Shown: in pieces, positions 1 through 7,321 of the stretch
How positions within the stretch are numbered: position 1 is the first letter of the stretch
Layout of the letters: the number at the start of each line of letters is the position of its first letter
Assembly (NCBI GenBank): GCA_019454865.1
Contig: JACFNJ010000015.1
Span: 1-22,069, forward strand
Direction of reading: 5' to 3'
Origin: Bacteroidia bacterium
GTDB lineage: Bacteria; Bacteroidota; Bacteroidia; UKL13-3
Length of the DNA stretch: 22,069 bases
Program-made: the position numbers and the translations under genes
The notes under the pieces: generated by a model
Told to the model about the DNA's origin: nothing
Seen by the model: the letters and a program-made list of their open reading frames with translations, nothing else
The model's database searches: none

Positions 1-545
1 TGGTTTTAAAACTGATAGATAAAATTATTGAAAACCCATACGATTGGATAAGTTGGTATTACGAATACGATAAGCGCGTAGAAGTATCATTAGATAAACA
101 GATTAATTCAACCCAAAGTCAACCCACATTTTTTTATAACCATCTAATGCTTACACATACAATTTATCGATACGATTCCGCAGGTAAGCATTTAATTTCC
201 AATACATCGGAACCTTCCAAGCAAATTTATATTGACCAAATAAAATACAATAATTTAATAAGCTTGAAGTATTTTAGTGCATTAGTTGATAGTTATACTA
301 AGCAAAACAAACCTTTAGTAATTATAGCACTTTCAGACCATGGCTCACGTGAATTGAAAAATAGGAATGAAGAAAAACAAATTCAATTGATTGTGTATGA
401 TAGCGAGAAAAAAATGGGTGAAATTGCAACAAATGAAAATCCAATAAATCTTTTCCGACAATTGATGAATGCGTATTTTGGATACCAAATGCCCACACAG
501 CAGAATGAATATTATGATATTTATTCAGGAAGCACCATAGATTGA
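1..545 (+). CDS. Sulfatase / alkaline-phosphatase-superfamily protein, C-terminal part (5' truncated)
   Basis: The reading frame is open from the window edge (first whole codon at 3) to the TGA at 543-545, so about 180 C-terminal residues are visible and the start lies upstream. The motif FFYNHLMLTH followed by IIALSDHGSREL is typical of the C-terminal half of Bacteroidota sulfatase-like or phosphoglycerol-transferase-like membrane proteins, where SDHG supplies metal ligands. The final segment, FRQLMNAYFGYQMP, resembles the conserved end of that family. Members usually have N-terminal membrane helices and a periplasmic hydrolase/transferase domain, but those parts are outside the window. The substrate cannot be inferred. 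An internal ATG at 147 would give only 132 residues and would cut the domain, so it is not taken as the start. Confidence 0.75.
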   Translation, partial: VLKLIDKIIENPYDWISWYYEYDKRVEVSLDKQINSTQSQPTFFYNHLMLTHTIYRYDSAGKHLISNTSEPSKQIYIDQIKYNNLISLKYFSALVDSYTKQNKPLVIIALSDHGSRELKNRNEEKQIQLIVYDSEKKMGEIATNENPINLFRQLMNAYFGYQMPTQQNEYYDIYSGSTID

Positions 546-637
546 TATTTGGTGGAGAATTATTTTTAAACTTAATTTGCATTACATTATTTTAGGAACG
601 GAAGTTGCCAAGAATGTTTTTAAAAAATTCAAATCAA

Positions 638-1123
638 ATGAGAAAATTTGCAAAATTTGGGATTGTATTAATTGCAGTTTTATTTGTTTCCACTGCTTTT
701 TCTTTCAAACAAACACAGCCCGAGAAGTCGGTATTGAAATGGTACGATTGGAATGAAGGATATCCTAAAGCAATAAAAGAAGGAAAAATAGTATTGGTTG
801 ATGCTTATACCGACTGGTGTGGGTGGTGCAAAAGAATGGATAGAGATACGTATTCCAATCAGGAGGTTATTGAAAAAATAAACAAGCATTTTATCCCAAT
901 TAAATTTAATCCTGAGATTAAAGGCGTTCGCTACAATTTATCCGATACCACTTTTAGCCCTGAAGAATTATACTATTTACTTACTAATGGAAATTCTACC
1001 GGTTTTCCTACAACATATTTTATTTTTCCGAAAAAAATGAGTTTATTTTATGAACCCGGTTACAAAGATGCAACTTCTTTTTTAGCAATTCTTAACGGTG
1101 CTGTTGCTGAGTCTGAAAAATAA
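638..1123 (+). CDS. Exported thioredoxin-fold protein (CGWC)
   Basis: A 161-aa protein starting at ATG 638 (MRKFAKFGIVLIAVLFVS), which gives a compact signal peptide or N-terminal anchor: basic start and hydrophobic residues about 5-22. The frame is open back to a TTG at 605, but starting there would put polar residues before the signal. The thioredoxin active site is C61-G-W-C64 in the context YTDWCGWCKRMD, and a cis-proline lies at P124 in TGFPTTYF. These features fit the thioredoxin-like/DUF255-type family that keeps or reduces disulfides in the periplasm. The sequence DWCGWCKxMD is common in Bacteroidota single-domain thioredoxins. No partner gene is adjacent. A nested hairpin starting at its stop codon probably ends the transcript. 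The substrate is unknown. Confidence 0.82.
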   Translation: MRKFAKFGIVLIAVLFVSTAFSFKQTQPEKSVLKWYDWNEGYPKAIKEGKIVLVDAYTDWCGWCKRMDRDTYSNQEVIEKINKHFIPIKFNPEIKGVRYNLSDTTFSPEELYYLLTNGNSTGFPTTYFIFPKKMSLFYEPGYKDATSFLAILNGAVAESEK

Positions 1124-1180
1124 CAAGATTATCTAAACATAGTATTTATAGTTGTTTAGATATACATTCATTCTTGTTAT
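1120..1180 (+). terminator. Nested two-tier hairpin after the thioredoxin-like gene
   Basis: The outer arms ATAACAAGA (1120-1128) and TCTTGTTAT (1172-1180) are perfectly complementary. Inside them TATCTAAACA (1130-1139) pairs perfectly with TGTTTAGATA (1153-1162), leaving a 13-nt loop. The left junction has one unpaired base and the right junction nine. The structure begins on the stop codon. There is no T-run after it (AAAAGC follows), so it is either a weak terminator or an RNA 3'-end stabilising structure. Confidence 0.5.
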
Positions 1181-1223
1181 AAAAGCAATAAAAAGTATTT
1201 TCTAAAACTCAATTTAAAGTGTA

Positions 1224-1231
1224 TAAATTTG
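1224..1231 (+). promoter_or_regulatory. Putative Bacteroidota -7 element (TAAATTTG) before purF
   Basis: TAAATTTG matches the Bacteroidota housekeeping -7 consensus TAnnTTTG and lies 18 nt before the chosen purF ATG. No good -33 TTG is seen at the expected distance, so the call rests on the -7 box and its position. Confidence 0.35.
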
Positions 1232-1249
1232 TCGCTCTATTATCAATTT

Positions 1250-3145
1250 ATGAGCGACTCGATACAACACGAATGTGGCATTGCATTTATCCGATTAAGA
1301 AAACCTCTAGATTATTACAAGCAAAAATATGGTAGTAACCTTTATGGATTAAAAAAGCTTACCTTATTAATGCAAAAACAGCACAACAGAGGTCAGGATG
1401 GAGCAGGAGTAGGTGTTGTAAAATTGGATGTAAAACCCGGAAATCCATTTATTTTCAGAGAGCGCGAAAGCGGAAGCGATGCAATTGCAAAAATATTTAC
1501 CCAAATCGAGTCTAAAATAAAAGAATCCGGAAACAAAGAACAGCTTACGGATTCTGAATATGTGAAAGAAAACTCTCCATTTGTAGGCGAAGTATATTTA
1601 GGGCACTTGCGTTACGGTACATTTGGTGGTAGTTCAAGTGATTTATGCCATCCTTTTTTGCGTAAAAATAATTGGATGACCAGAAATTTATTATTAGCAG
1701 GTAATTTTAACATGACTAATGTAGATGAATTGTTCGATTTACTTGTAGAACTAGGACAACATCCAAGCGAGAAGGCAGATACAATTACCATGCTTGAAAA
1801 AATTGGGCACTTCTTGGATGAAGAGAACCAACGCTTATTTGATGAATACAAGCAATTGGGCTTATCCAATGTAGCAATTACTGAAAAAATAAGTTCTACA
1901 ATTGATATACAGCGCATGTTAACGCGTGCAATGCGCGAAGTGGACGGAGGTTATGTTTTAGCCGGTATTATTGGCAATGGCGATACATTTATATTGCGCG
2001 ACCCTGCCGGAATTCGTCCTTGTTTTTATTATCATGATGATGAAATTATAGTAGCAACAAGTGAGCGTCCTGCAATTCAAACCGGATTTAATATTCAAAT
2101 TAATGCAGTAAAAGAGTTGCAACCCGGAAACGCATTAGTAGTGAGAAAGGATGGTTCGATAAGTGAAATTCCAATTTTGCCTGCTTTACCTAAGCAACCT
2201 TGTTCTTTTGAACGTATTTATTTTTCGAGAGGTAATGATAGAGACATTTATATCGAAAGAAAAAAACTTGGGTATCAGTTGAGTGATGCAGTTGTTAAAG
2301 AACTAAACGGAGATTTAAAAAATACAGTATTTAGTTATATACCCAATACAGCAGCAACTGCTTTCTATGGTTTAATAGATGGAATACATAAGTACTTGTT
2401 AGATTATAAGGTCAATGAAATAACTAAGTTAGGAGCAAATCCTGATCCGGAGAAGATTCGTGAAATACTTAAATTAAAACCACGAAGAGAAAAAATTGCA
2501 GTTAAAGATGTAAAGTTACGAACCTTTATTACTGATGGCGAGCATAGAGAAGACATGGTTGCACATGTATATGACGTAACTTATGGGTTGGTTAAAAATG
2601 GTGAAGATACATTAGTAGTAATTGATGATAGCATTGTAAGAGGTACCACACTCAAAACAAGTATTCTTCGAATATTAGACCGCTTGCATCCAAAGCGTAT
2701 CGTAATCGTGTCATCAGCACCACAAATTCGATATCCCGATTGTTATGGTATTGATATGAGTCGGTTAAATGAGTTTGTTGCATTCCAAGCCATGTTGCAA
2801 CTTTTAAAAGAAAATAACAAAGAACATTTGTTGCAAGAGGTATATGCTAAATGCAAGCAACAAGAACATGCACCAAAAGAAGAAGTAGTTAATCATGTAA
2901 AGCAACTTTATGATTTGTTTACCGATGAACAAATAAGTAACAAAATTGCAGAAATAATTCGTCCGGATGATTTACGTGCTGATTTAAAAGTTATTTTTCA
3001 AACTATTGATGGGCTGCATCAAGCTTGTCCTGAAAATCATGGCGATTGGTATTTTAGTGGAATATATCCTACACCTGGCGGAAATAAAGTTGTAAATAGA
3101 GCATTTATTAACTTTATGGAGGGCAATAACAGTAGAGCATATTAG
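1250..3145 (+). CDS. purF: Amidophosphoribosyltransferase, long Bacteroidota form
   Basis: This 631-aa protein should catalyse the first step of purine synthesis, making phosphoribosylamine from PRPP and glutamine in the cytoplasm. The N-terminus MSDSIQHECGIAF has the Ntn glutaminase cysteine at C9 after a short propeptide-like segment, as in PurF enzymes where the propeptide is removed. KQHNRGQDGAG is the conserved glutaminase motif. The C-terminal phosphoribosyltransferase domain carries the PRPP loop IDDSIVRGTT (residues 458-467). The length exceeds the classic enzyme of about 480 aa, but the layout (RKPLDYYKQKYG near the N-terminus, long inserts before and after the PRPP loop) matches a longer class known in Bacteroidota. 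Start ATG 1250 is preferred over the in-frame TTG at 1229, because that TTG lies within the putative -7 promoter box. Some Bacteroidota also carry a shorter PurF, so this could be a paralogue. Confidence 0.88.
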   Translation: MSDSIQHECGIAFIRLRKPLDYYKQKYGSNLYGLKKLTLLMQKQHNRGQDGAGVGVVKLDVKPGNPFIFRERESGSDAIAKIFTQIESKIKESGNKEQLTDSEYVKENSPFVGEVYLGHLRYGTFGGSSSDLCHPFLRKNNWMTRNLLLAGNFNMTNVDELFDLLVELGQHPSEKADTITMLEKIGHFLDEENQRLFDEYKQLGLSNVAITEKISSTIDIQRMLTRAMREVDGGYVLAGIIGNGDTFILRDPAGIRPCFYYHDDEIIVATSERPAIQTGFNIQINAVKELQPGNALVVRKDGSISEIPILPALPKQPCSFERIYFSRGNDRDIYIERKKLGYQLSDAVVKELNGDLKNTVFSYIPNTAATAFYGLIDGIHKYLLDYKVNEITKLGANPDPEKIREILKLKPRREKIAVKDVKLRTFITDGEHREDMVAHVYDVTYGLVKNGEDTLVVIDDSIVRGTTLKTSILRILDRLHPKRIVIVSSAPQIRYPDCYGIDMSRLNEFVAFQAMLQLLKENNKEHLLQEVYAKCKQQEHAPKEEVVNHVKQLYDLFTDEQISNKIAEIIRPDDLRADLKVIFQTIDGLHQACPENHGDWYFSGIYPTPGGNKVVNRAFINFMEGNNSRAY

Positions 3146-3224
3146 AGCAATAAAAAATAGTGTAATAAATAGTACAAACTGTTTAACAACCAATTCAGTA
3201 GAATAATTTAGGTTAGTTCGTTAT

Positions 3225-3241
3225 CAACTATTTTATAGTTG
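3225..3241 (+). terminator. Small hairpin between purF and gltX
   Basis: CAACTAT (3225-3231) pairs perfectly with ATAGTTG (3235-3241) around a TTT loop, followed by GATTTT. The stem is only 7 bp and AT-rich and lies 80 nt after the purF stop, so it is at most a weak terminator or a regulatory dyad before gltX. Confidence 0.3.
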
Positions 3242-3275
3242 GATTTTAAAAATAATGGCAATTGATGATTATTTT

Positions 3276-3283
3276 TATCTTTG
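3276..3283 (+). promoter_or_regulatory. Putative -7 element (TATCTTTG) before gltX
   Basis: TATCTTTG fits TAnnTTTG and lies 11 nt before the gltX ATG at 3295, implying a very short leader. It supports ATG 3295 over the upstream TTG at 3262. A -33 TTG at the usual spacing is not evident. Confidence 0.4.
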
Positions 3284-3294
3284 CCACGCTTATT

Positions 3295-4824
3295 ATGGAA
3301 AGAAGAGTTAGAGTGCGTTTTGCTCCAAGTCCTACAGGACCTTTACACATAGGCGGTGTTCGTACTGCTTTGTATAATTATTTATTTGCAAAAAAAAATA
3401 ATGGCGATTTTTTAATTCGTATTGAAGATACTGACCAAACACGCTATGTGCCCGGTGCTGAAAATTATATTATAGAATCGTTAAAATGGTTGGGTATTAC
3501 AGCCAATGAGGGCGTGGGCTTTGGCGATGGAGAGCATGCTCCATACCGTCAAAGTGAGCGGAAGCCAATGTATAAACAATATGCAATGCAATTACTGGAA
3601 TCAGGGCATGCGTATTATGCTTTTGATACAGCCGAGGAGTTGGATGCAATGCGCGAAAGATTAAAAGCAAGTAATGTAGATAGTAAGTACGATGCAATTA
3701 CGCGCATGGCTATGAAAAATTCCATTACATTACCCGCTGATGAAGTACAGCGCAGAATTGAATCCGGTGAGCCGTATGTTATTCGTATAAAGTTACCCAA
3801 AAAAGAAGACATCAAATTTCATGATGAAATACGTGGTTGGGTAAATATAAACACGGCACAAATGGATGATAAGGTATTGTATAAAAGCGATGGAATGCCA
3901 ACATACCATTTAGCAAATGTAGTGGATGATTATTTGATGAAGATTACACATGTAATTCGAGGTGAAGAATGGTTGCCTTCTGCACCATTGCATGTTTTAT
4001 TATATCGTTATTTGGGATGGGAAGAAGTAATGCCAAAGTTTGCACATTTACCTTTGTTATTAAAACCCGAAGGAAATGGAAAACTAAGCAAAAGAGATGG
4101 TGATAGATTAGGATTTCCGGTGTTTCCGTTGGAGTGGAAAGATCCGTTTACAAATGAAATAAGTAGTGGCTATCGTGAAAGTGGATATTTGCCTGAAGCA
4201 GTAATAAATCTACTGGCTTTTCTTGGCTGGAATCCCGGAACAACACAAGAAATTTTTACAAAAGACGAACTAATAAATGCTTTTAGTTTGGAACGTGTAA
4301 GTAAATCGGGAGCAAAATTTGATTTAAATAAAGCAAAATGGTTTAACCATCAATACATCAAACACACTACAAATGCTGCATTAGCAGAAGCCTTAAATAA
4401 AGAGTTAACAAATAAAGGGCTTATATTTTCTACTGAATATGTTGAGAAGGTATGTGGATTGATAAAAGAAAAAATAAATTTCATTAAAGAATTGTGGGAA
4501 GTAGGTAATTATTTCTTTATTGATCCTGTTAGTTTTGACGAAGGAGTAATAGCTAAGCGGTGGAATGATAAAAGTCCGTTGGTTATTCAAGACATCATTC
4601 AATTGGTTCGTAGCCATTCCGATTTTTCAGCCGGTAGTTTTGAGACCGATTACAACGAAGCATTGCAAAAAAATGGAGTAACAAACAAAGAATTTTTGCA
4701 GCTGTTACGTGTTTGCCTTAGTGGTGTTGCCGGTGGTCCACCAATATTTGAAATGGCTGAACTGTTTGGTAAAGAAATTACGCTTAAACGCTTGCAGTTA
4801 GCATTGGATACAATTAGAAAATAA
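3295..4824 (+). CDS. gltX: Glutamyl-tRNA synthetase
   Basis: A 509-aa class I aminoacyl-tRNA synthetase that charges tRNA-Glu in the cytoplasm. The N-terminus has FAPSPTGPLHIGG, with the HIGH-type signature at residues 18-21 (HIGG), and the KMSKS-type loop is KLSKRDG, beginning at residue 263. The family motifs RIEDTDQTR and WLPSAPLHVLLY are also present, and the length is normal. The open frame extends upstream to a TTG at 3262, but the resulting hydrophobic extension is foreign to the family and overlaps the putative -7 box, so ATG 3295 is chosen. The following lipoprotein gene starts 4 nt after the stop codon, so gltX probably heads an operon with three non-translation genes. Confidence 0.95.
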   Translation: MERRVRVRFAPSPTGPLHIGGVRTALYNYLFAKKNNGDFLIRIEDTDQTRYVPGAENYIIESLKWLGITANEGVGFGDGEHAPYRQSERKPMYKQYAMQLLESGHAYYAFDTAEELDAMRERLKASNVDSKYDAITRMAMKNSITLPADEVQRRIESGEPYVIRIKLPKKEDIKFHDEIRGWVNINTAQMDDKVLYKSDGMPTYHLANVVDDYLMKITHVIRGEEWLPSAPLHVLLYRYLGWEEVMPKFAHLPLLLKPEGNGKLSKRDGDRLGFPVFPLEWKDPFTNEISSGYRESGYLPEAVINLLAFLGWNPGTTQEIFTKDELINAFSLERVSKSGAKFDLNKAKWFNHQYIKHTTNAALAEALNKELTNKGLIFSTEYVEKVCGLIKEKINFIKELWEVGNYFFIDPVSFDEGVIAKRWNDKSPLVIQDIIQLVRSHSDFSAGSFETDYNEALQKNGVTNKEFLQLLRVCLSGVAGGPPIFEMAELFGKEITLKRLQLALDTIRK

Positions 4825-4828
4825 GATA

Positions 4829-5380
4829 TTGAAAAAAGTACTATTTGTTTGTTTTGTAGGATTAATTTCAGCTTGTTCGCTAGCTAAGTTTACAAACTAT
4901 CCCGGTCAAGCTGTGCATGAGTTTCCTCAGAAAATGCAGGGTACATATTTTTATATTTTAAATGTTTCATTATTAGGAAATCATAAAAGCGGTGATACTC
5001 TTTTTTATCAAATCACACCCAACTCGGTGATAATTATTGACAGCATGAAACATACGGAGAAAAAATTGGATTCGAGTTTTGTACTAAGTTTAGTTAAACA
5101 AAAATATTGGATACTATCATATAAAGATTCTGAAATGCCCGACTATTGGAATTGCATGATGTATAGTGCAAACAAAAAAGGATTACAAATATTTCCAATA
5201 ATTGAAGAAAAGCAAAATACAAAGCTGCAAAAGTATTTTGGATATAAGCCAATACTTGATGCTAACAAGGATACTCTTATGATATACTCGGCATCGGATG
5301 AGCAAATGGCTAAATATTTGAAAAAGGAAGTAAAAGAAACAATTAAATTAAAACGATTACAAATTAATACTGCAAAATGA
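4829..5380 (+). CDS. Small predicted lipoprotein of unknown function
   Basis: A 183-aa protein with a TTG start and a clear lipoprotein signal peptide: KKVLFVCFVGLISACS, where ISAC is the lipobox and C16 the lipidated cysteine. The next in-frame Met is at residue 36 and would remove the signal, so TTG is the best start. The mature part is hydrophilic with alternating hydrophobic residues, as in small beta-rich envelope proteins, and it contains two long Lys-rich stretches near the C-terminus. No family is recognised. It begins 4 nt after gltX, and its stop overlaps the next start by four bases (ATGA, 5377-5380), which suggests translational coupling to the B12-binding protein. The functional link between an envelope lipoprotein and that enzyme subunit is not obvious. 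Confidence 0.75.
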   Translation: MKKVLFVCFVGLISACSLAKFTNYPGQAVHEFPQKMQGTYFYILNVSLLGNHKSGDTLFYQITPNSVIIIDSMKHTEKKLDSSFVLSLVKQKYWILSYKDSEMPDYWNCMMYSANKKGLQIFPIIEEKQNTKLQKYFGYKPILDANKDTLMIYSASDEQMAKYLKKEVKETIKLKRLQINTAK

Positions 5381-5784
5381 AAAGACCAATTCGCGTTTTA
5401 GTAGCTAAAGTAGGCTTAGATGGGCACGACAGAGGTGCTAAAGTTATTGCAACAGCCTTGCGTGATGCAGGGATGGAAGTAATCTATACCGGACTACGGC
5501 AAACACCAGAAATGGTAGTACAAGCAGCCATGCAAGAGGATGTGGATGTAATAGGCGTGAGTATTTTATCAGGTGCACACAATACAGTATTTCCACGTAT
5601 CATGGAGTTAATGCATGAAGCAGGAATTAATGATATATTAGTTACAGGTGGTGGAATTATTCCGGATGAAGATATGTTGGCTTTAACACAAATGGGAGTA
5701 GGCAAATTATTTGCTCCGGGTACTAACACACAAGCAATTGCAGATTATATCAAAGAGTGGGTTTCAAAGAATAGAAAATTTTAA
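5377..5784 (+). CDS. Stand-alone cobalamin-binding subunit of an acyl-CoA mutase (methylmalonyl-CoA mutase type)
   Basis: This 135-aa protein is a complete B12-binding domain of the methylmalonyl-CoA mutase family. The base-off/His-on signature is D15-G-H17-D-R-G20, where H17 is the lower cobalt ligand. The nucleotide-loop residues S62-I-L64 and the glycine run at 91-93 complete the DxHxxG-SxL-GG pattern. In two-subunit mutases (archaeal-type methylmalonyl-CoA mutase, isobutyryl-CoA mutase) a protein of this size pairs with a separate TIM-barrel catalytic subunit. That large subunit is not in the window. The domain could serve methylmalonyl-CoA/succinyl-CoA interconversion or a related carbon-skeleton rearrangement. 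It is followed 27 nt later by a crotonase, consistent with acyl-CoA metabolism. Confidence 0.9.
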   Translation: MKRPIRVLVAKVGLDGHDRGAKVIATALRDAGMEVIYTGLRQTPEMVVQAAMQEDVDVIGVSILSGAHNTVFPRIMELMHEAGINDILVTGGGIIPDEDMLALTQMGVGKLFAPGTNTQAIADYIKEWVSKNRKF

Positions 5785-5811
5785 ACAATAAAATAGAATA
5801 TAGAATTAATT

Positions 5812-6585
5812 ATGAGTGAAAACATTTCAACACGTATCGAAAACGGAATTATGTATGTAACAATTACTCGCGAGAGTAAAATGAATGCATTAAATATTCA
5901 AACATTACAAGACATTAAAGAAGCTATTCTTTCAATTTATGATAATAAAGAAGTTGCAGGAGTTATATTAACGGGTGCTGGTGCCAAGGCATTTGCCGCA
6001 GGTGCTGATATTGCAGAGTTTGCAAATTTTAACGTAGAAGAAGGCACACGAATGAGTGCAGACGGTCATGCGGTTTTTAATACAATTGAAAAATGCCCTA
6101 AACCTGTAATTGCAGCTGTAAATGGATTTGCATTGGGCGGAGGTTGCGAATTAGCTATGGCATGCCATTTTAGAGTGGCATCTGAAAATGCACGATTTGG
6201 ACAACCTGAAGTAAACTTGGGTTTAGTACCGGGTTATGCCGGAACTCAACGCCTACCACAGCTTATTGGACGTGGTCGCGCATTGGAATATTTAATGACA
6301 GCAGATATGATTAATGCAGCTGAAGCACATCGTATTGGTTTGGTAAATCATGTTGTGCCGCAAGAAGAATTATTGGCAAAGTGCGAAGGAATAATTGCTA
6401 AAATCAAAACAAAATCTCCATTAGCCATAGCTTCAATTATTCGTTGTGTTAATGCCTGCTATGATAAAACAATGGATGGTAATAATGTGGAAATAAATGA
6501 ATTTGGTAATTTCTTTGGCAGTGATGATTTTAAAGAAGGTACACAAGCGTTTATTGAAAAACGCCCGGCTGTTTTTAAAGGATAA
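5812..6585 (+). CDS. Enoyl-CoA hydratase/isomerase (crotonase) family protein
   Basis: A 257-aa crotonase-fold enzyme of normal length. AFAAGAD (residues 60-66) forms part of the CoA-binding and oxyanion region. GFALGGGCELAMAC contains the first catalytic glutamate, E113, and RFGQPEVNLGLVPG contains the second, E133. With both glutamates present, the protein is likely a true (S)-specific hydratase acting on short-chain enoyl-CoA, such as crotonyl-CoA, in beta-oxidation or butanoate metabolism. Minor variation from the textbook sequence is seen: His follows MAC where Asp is common, and PGYAGTQRL replaces PGAGGTQRL. It is the last gene of the gltX-lipoprotein-B12 run and is followed by a strong terminator. 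Downstream, a PhaJ-like (R)-specific hydratase is encoded convergently, so both enantiomers of 3-hydroxyacyl-CoA could be made locally. Confidence 0.92.
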   Translation: MSENISTRIENGIMYVTITRESKMNALNIQTLQDIKEAILSIYDNKEVAGVILTGAGAKAFAAGADIAEFANFNVEEGTRMSADGHAVFNTIEKCPKPVIAAVNGFALGGGCELAMACHFRVASENARFGQPEVNLGLVPGYAGTQRLPQLIGRGRALEYLMTADMINAAEAHRIGLVNHVVPQEELLAKCEGIIAKIKTKSPLAIASIIRCVNACYDKTMDGNNVEINEFGNFFGSDDFKEGTQAFIEKRPAVFKG

Positions 6586-6604
6586 TTAGGATTTCTATTA
6601 TACA

Positions 6605-6640
6605 AAAAAGGCTGCTATTTGATTTATTAGCAGCCTTTTT
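6605..6640. terminator. Strong bidirectional rho-independent terminator
   Basis: AAAAAGGCTGCTA (6605-6617) pairs perfectly with TAGCAGCCTTTTT (6628-6640) around a 10-nt loop. The A-run on one side and the T-run on the other let it work in both directions. It lies between the convergent crotonase gene and the MaoC-family gene and is the natural end for both transcripts. Confidence 0.93.
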
Positions 6641-6659
6641 ATTTTGTGTTTTTTCGGTT

Positions 6660-7070
6660 TTACCAAACGTAAACTTTCTTATTCATTAGCAATGCTTCGC
6701 CTACAATAGTTTCAGCGCCACTTGCCACGTCAATTACTTTTGTTTCGTATAATACTCTATTCTTCTCAGGAAATATTTCCTTTACAGTAATTACTGCCTG
6801 GTAGGGAGTATCCACAAACATGGGTTTCAAAAAAGTTGTATTTTGTTTCATATAAACATGTCCATCTGCATGTAGTAATGTGCCAAATATTTTGGTAAAC
6901 ACACTGGCACTATAGTGCCCATGAATAATGTTTCTTCCAAACATACTTGCCTTGCCTACTTCCGGGTTAATATGTAACGGATTGGTATCACCGGAAATTT
7001 GTGCATATAAATTAACTTGCTCTTGTGTGTAAGAGAAATCATGTGTAAAAACGTCTCCTTGTTTAATCAT
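6660..7070 (-). CDS. phaJ: MaoC-family (R)-specific enoyl-CoA hydratase, PhaJ-like
   Basis: A 136-aa single hot-dog-domain protein read from ATG at 7070 down to 6660. It has the hydratase-2 signature YAQISGDTNPLHINPE, with the catalytic pair D28 and H33. The following IIHGHYSASVF (residues 48-58) supplies the conserved helix and a serine, as in bacterial PhaJ enzymes. Such proteins hydrate trans-2-enoyl-CoA to (R)-3-hydroxyacyl-CoA, the monomer used by PHA synthase. The gene points away from the phaE-phaC operon across a 251-bp control region, which strongly supports a PHA role. The symbol follows family and context; chain-length preference cannot be read from sequence. Other MaoC proteins act in fatty-acid oxidation, which remains possible. 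Confidence 0.82.
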   Translation of the reverse strand: MIKQGDVFTHDFSYTQEQVNLYAQISGDTNPLHINPEVGKASMFGRNIIHGHYSASVFTKIFGTLLHADGHVYMKQNTTFLKPMFVDTPYQAVITVKEIFPEKNRVLYETKVIDVASGAETIVGEALLMNKKVYVW

Positions 7071-7085
7071 AATGGTATTTATTAA

Positions 7086-7161
7086 ATTTTACTGCAACAA
7101 TTTATCATTTTCAGATTAAAATCAACTGTTTTTCTGCTAAAAACATTTTCCTGCCAAAAAT
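7086..7161. repeat. Triplicated TTTT-N-CTGC-N-AAAA motif in the phaJ/phaE divergent region
   Basis: Two 17-bp units lie directly in tandem: GTTTTTCTGCTAAAAAC (7128-7144) and ATTTTCCTGCCAAAAAT (7145-7161). Both have complementary ends around a CTGC core, and the outermost pair changes from G-C to A-T in step. A weaker third unit, ATTTTACTGCAACAATT, lies at 7086-7102, between the phaJ start and the tandem pair. The arrangement looks like an operator array for a regulator of the divergent PHA genes. The protein that would bind it is unknown. Confidence 0.5.
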
Positions 7162-7189
7162 CATGAGTGTTGAACCTTAGTGTTTATAG

Positions 7190-7206
7190 GCATTTTCGTG
7201 AAATGC
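7190..7206. repeat. Short dyad in the phaE upstream region
   Basis: GCATTT (7190-7195) and AAATGC (7201-7206) are perfect inverted arms around TCGTG, lying 44 bp upstream of the putative -7 box. It could be an activator or repressor site, but a 6-bp dyad in AT-rich DNA may be chance. Confidence 0.2.
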
Positions 7207-7249
7207 TGAAAAATAATAAGTTAATGTTAGAATAAAAAGAAAAAAGACT

Positions 7250-7257
7250 TACCTTTG
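7250..7257 (+). promoter_or_regulatory. Putative -7 element (TACCTTTG) for the PHA synthase operon
   Basis: TACCTTTG matches TAnnTTTG and lies 64 nt upstream of the phaE-like start. At the usual 19-nt distance upstream the sequence is GTTAG rather than a clean TTG, so the -33 box is weak. Confidence 0.45.
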
Positions 7258-7321
7258 CGCCCGCATTTTAGAGAGTAAATCTCTGAACAATAATAACAAA
7301 AAATAATTAATACAATATAAA

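Noticed and set aside
605..637. TTG at 605 as start of the thioredoxin-like gene
   Set aside because: ATG 638 gives a proper signal peptide start; the upstream extension is polar and not family-like.
3262..3294. TTG at 3262 as gltX start
   Set aside because: It adds a hydrophobic stretch unknown in GltX, and the region contains the putative -7 box; ATG 3295 fits the family N-terminus.
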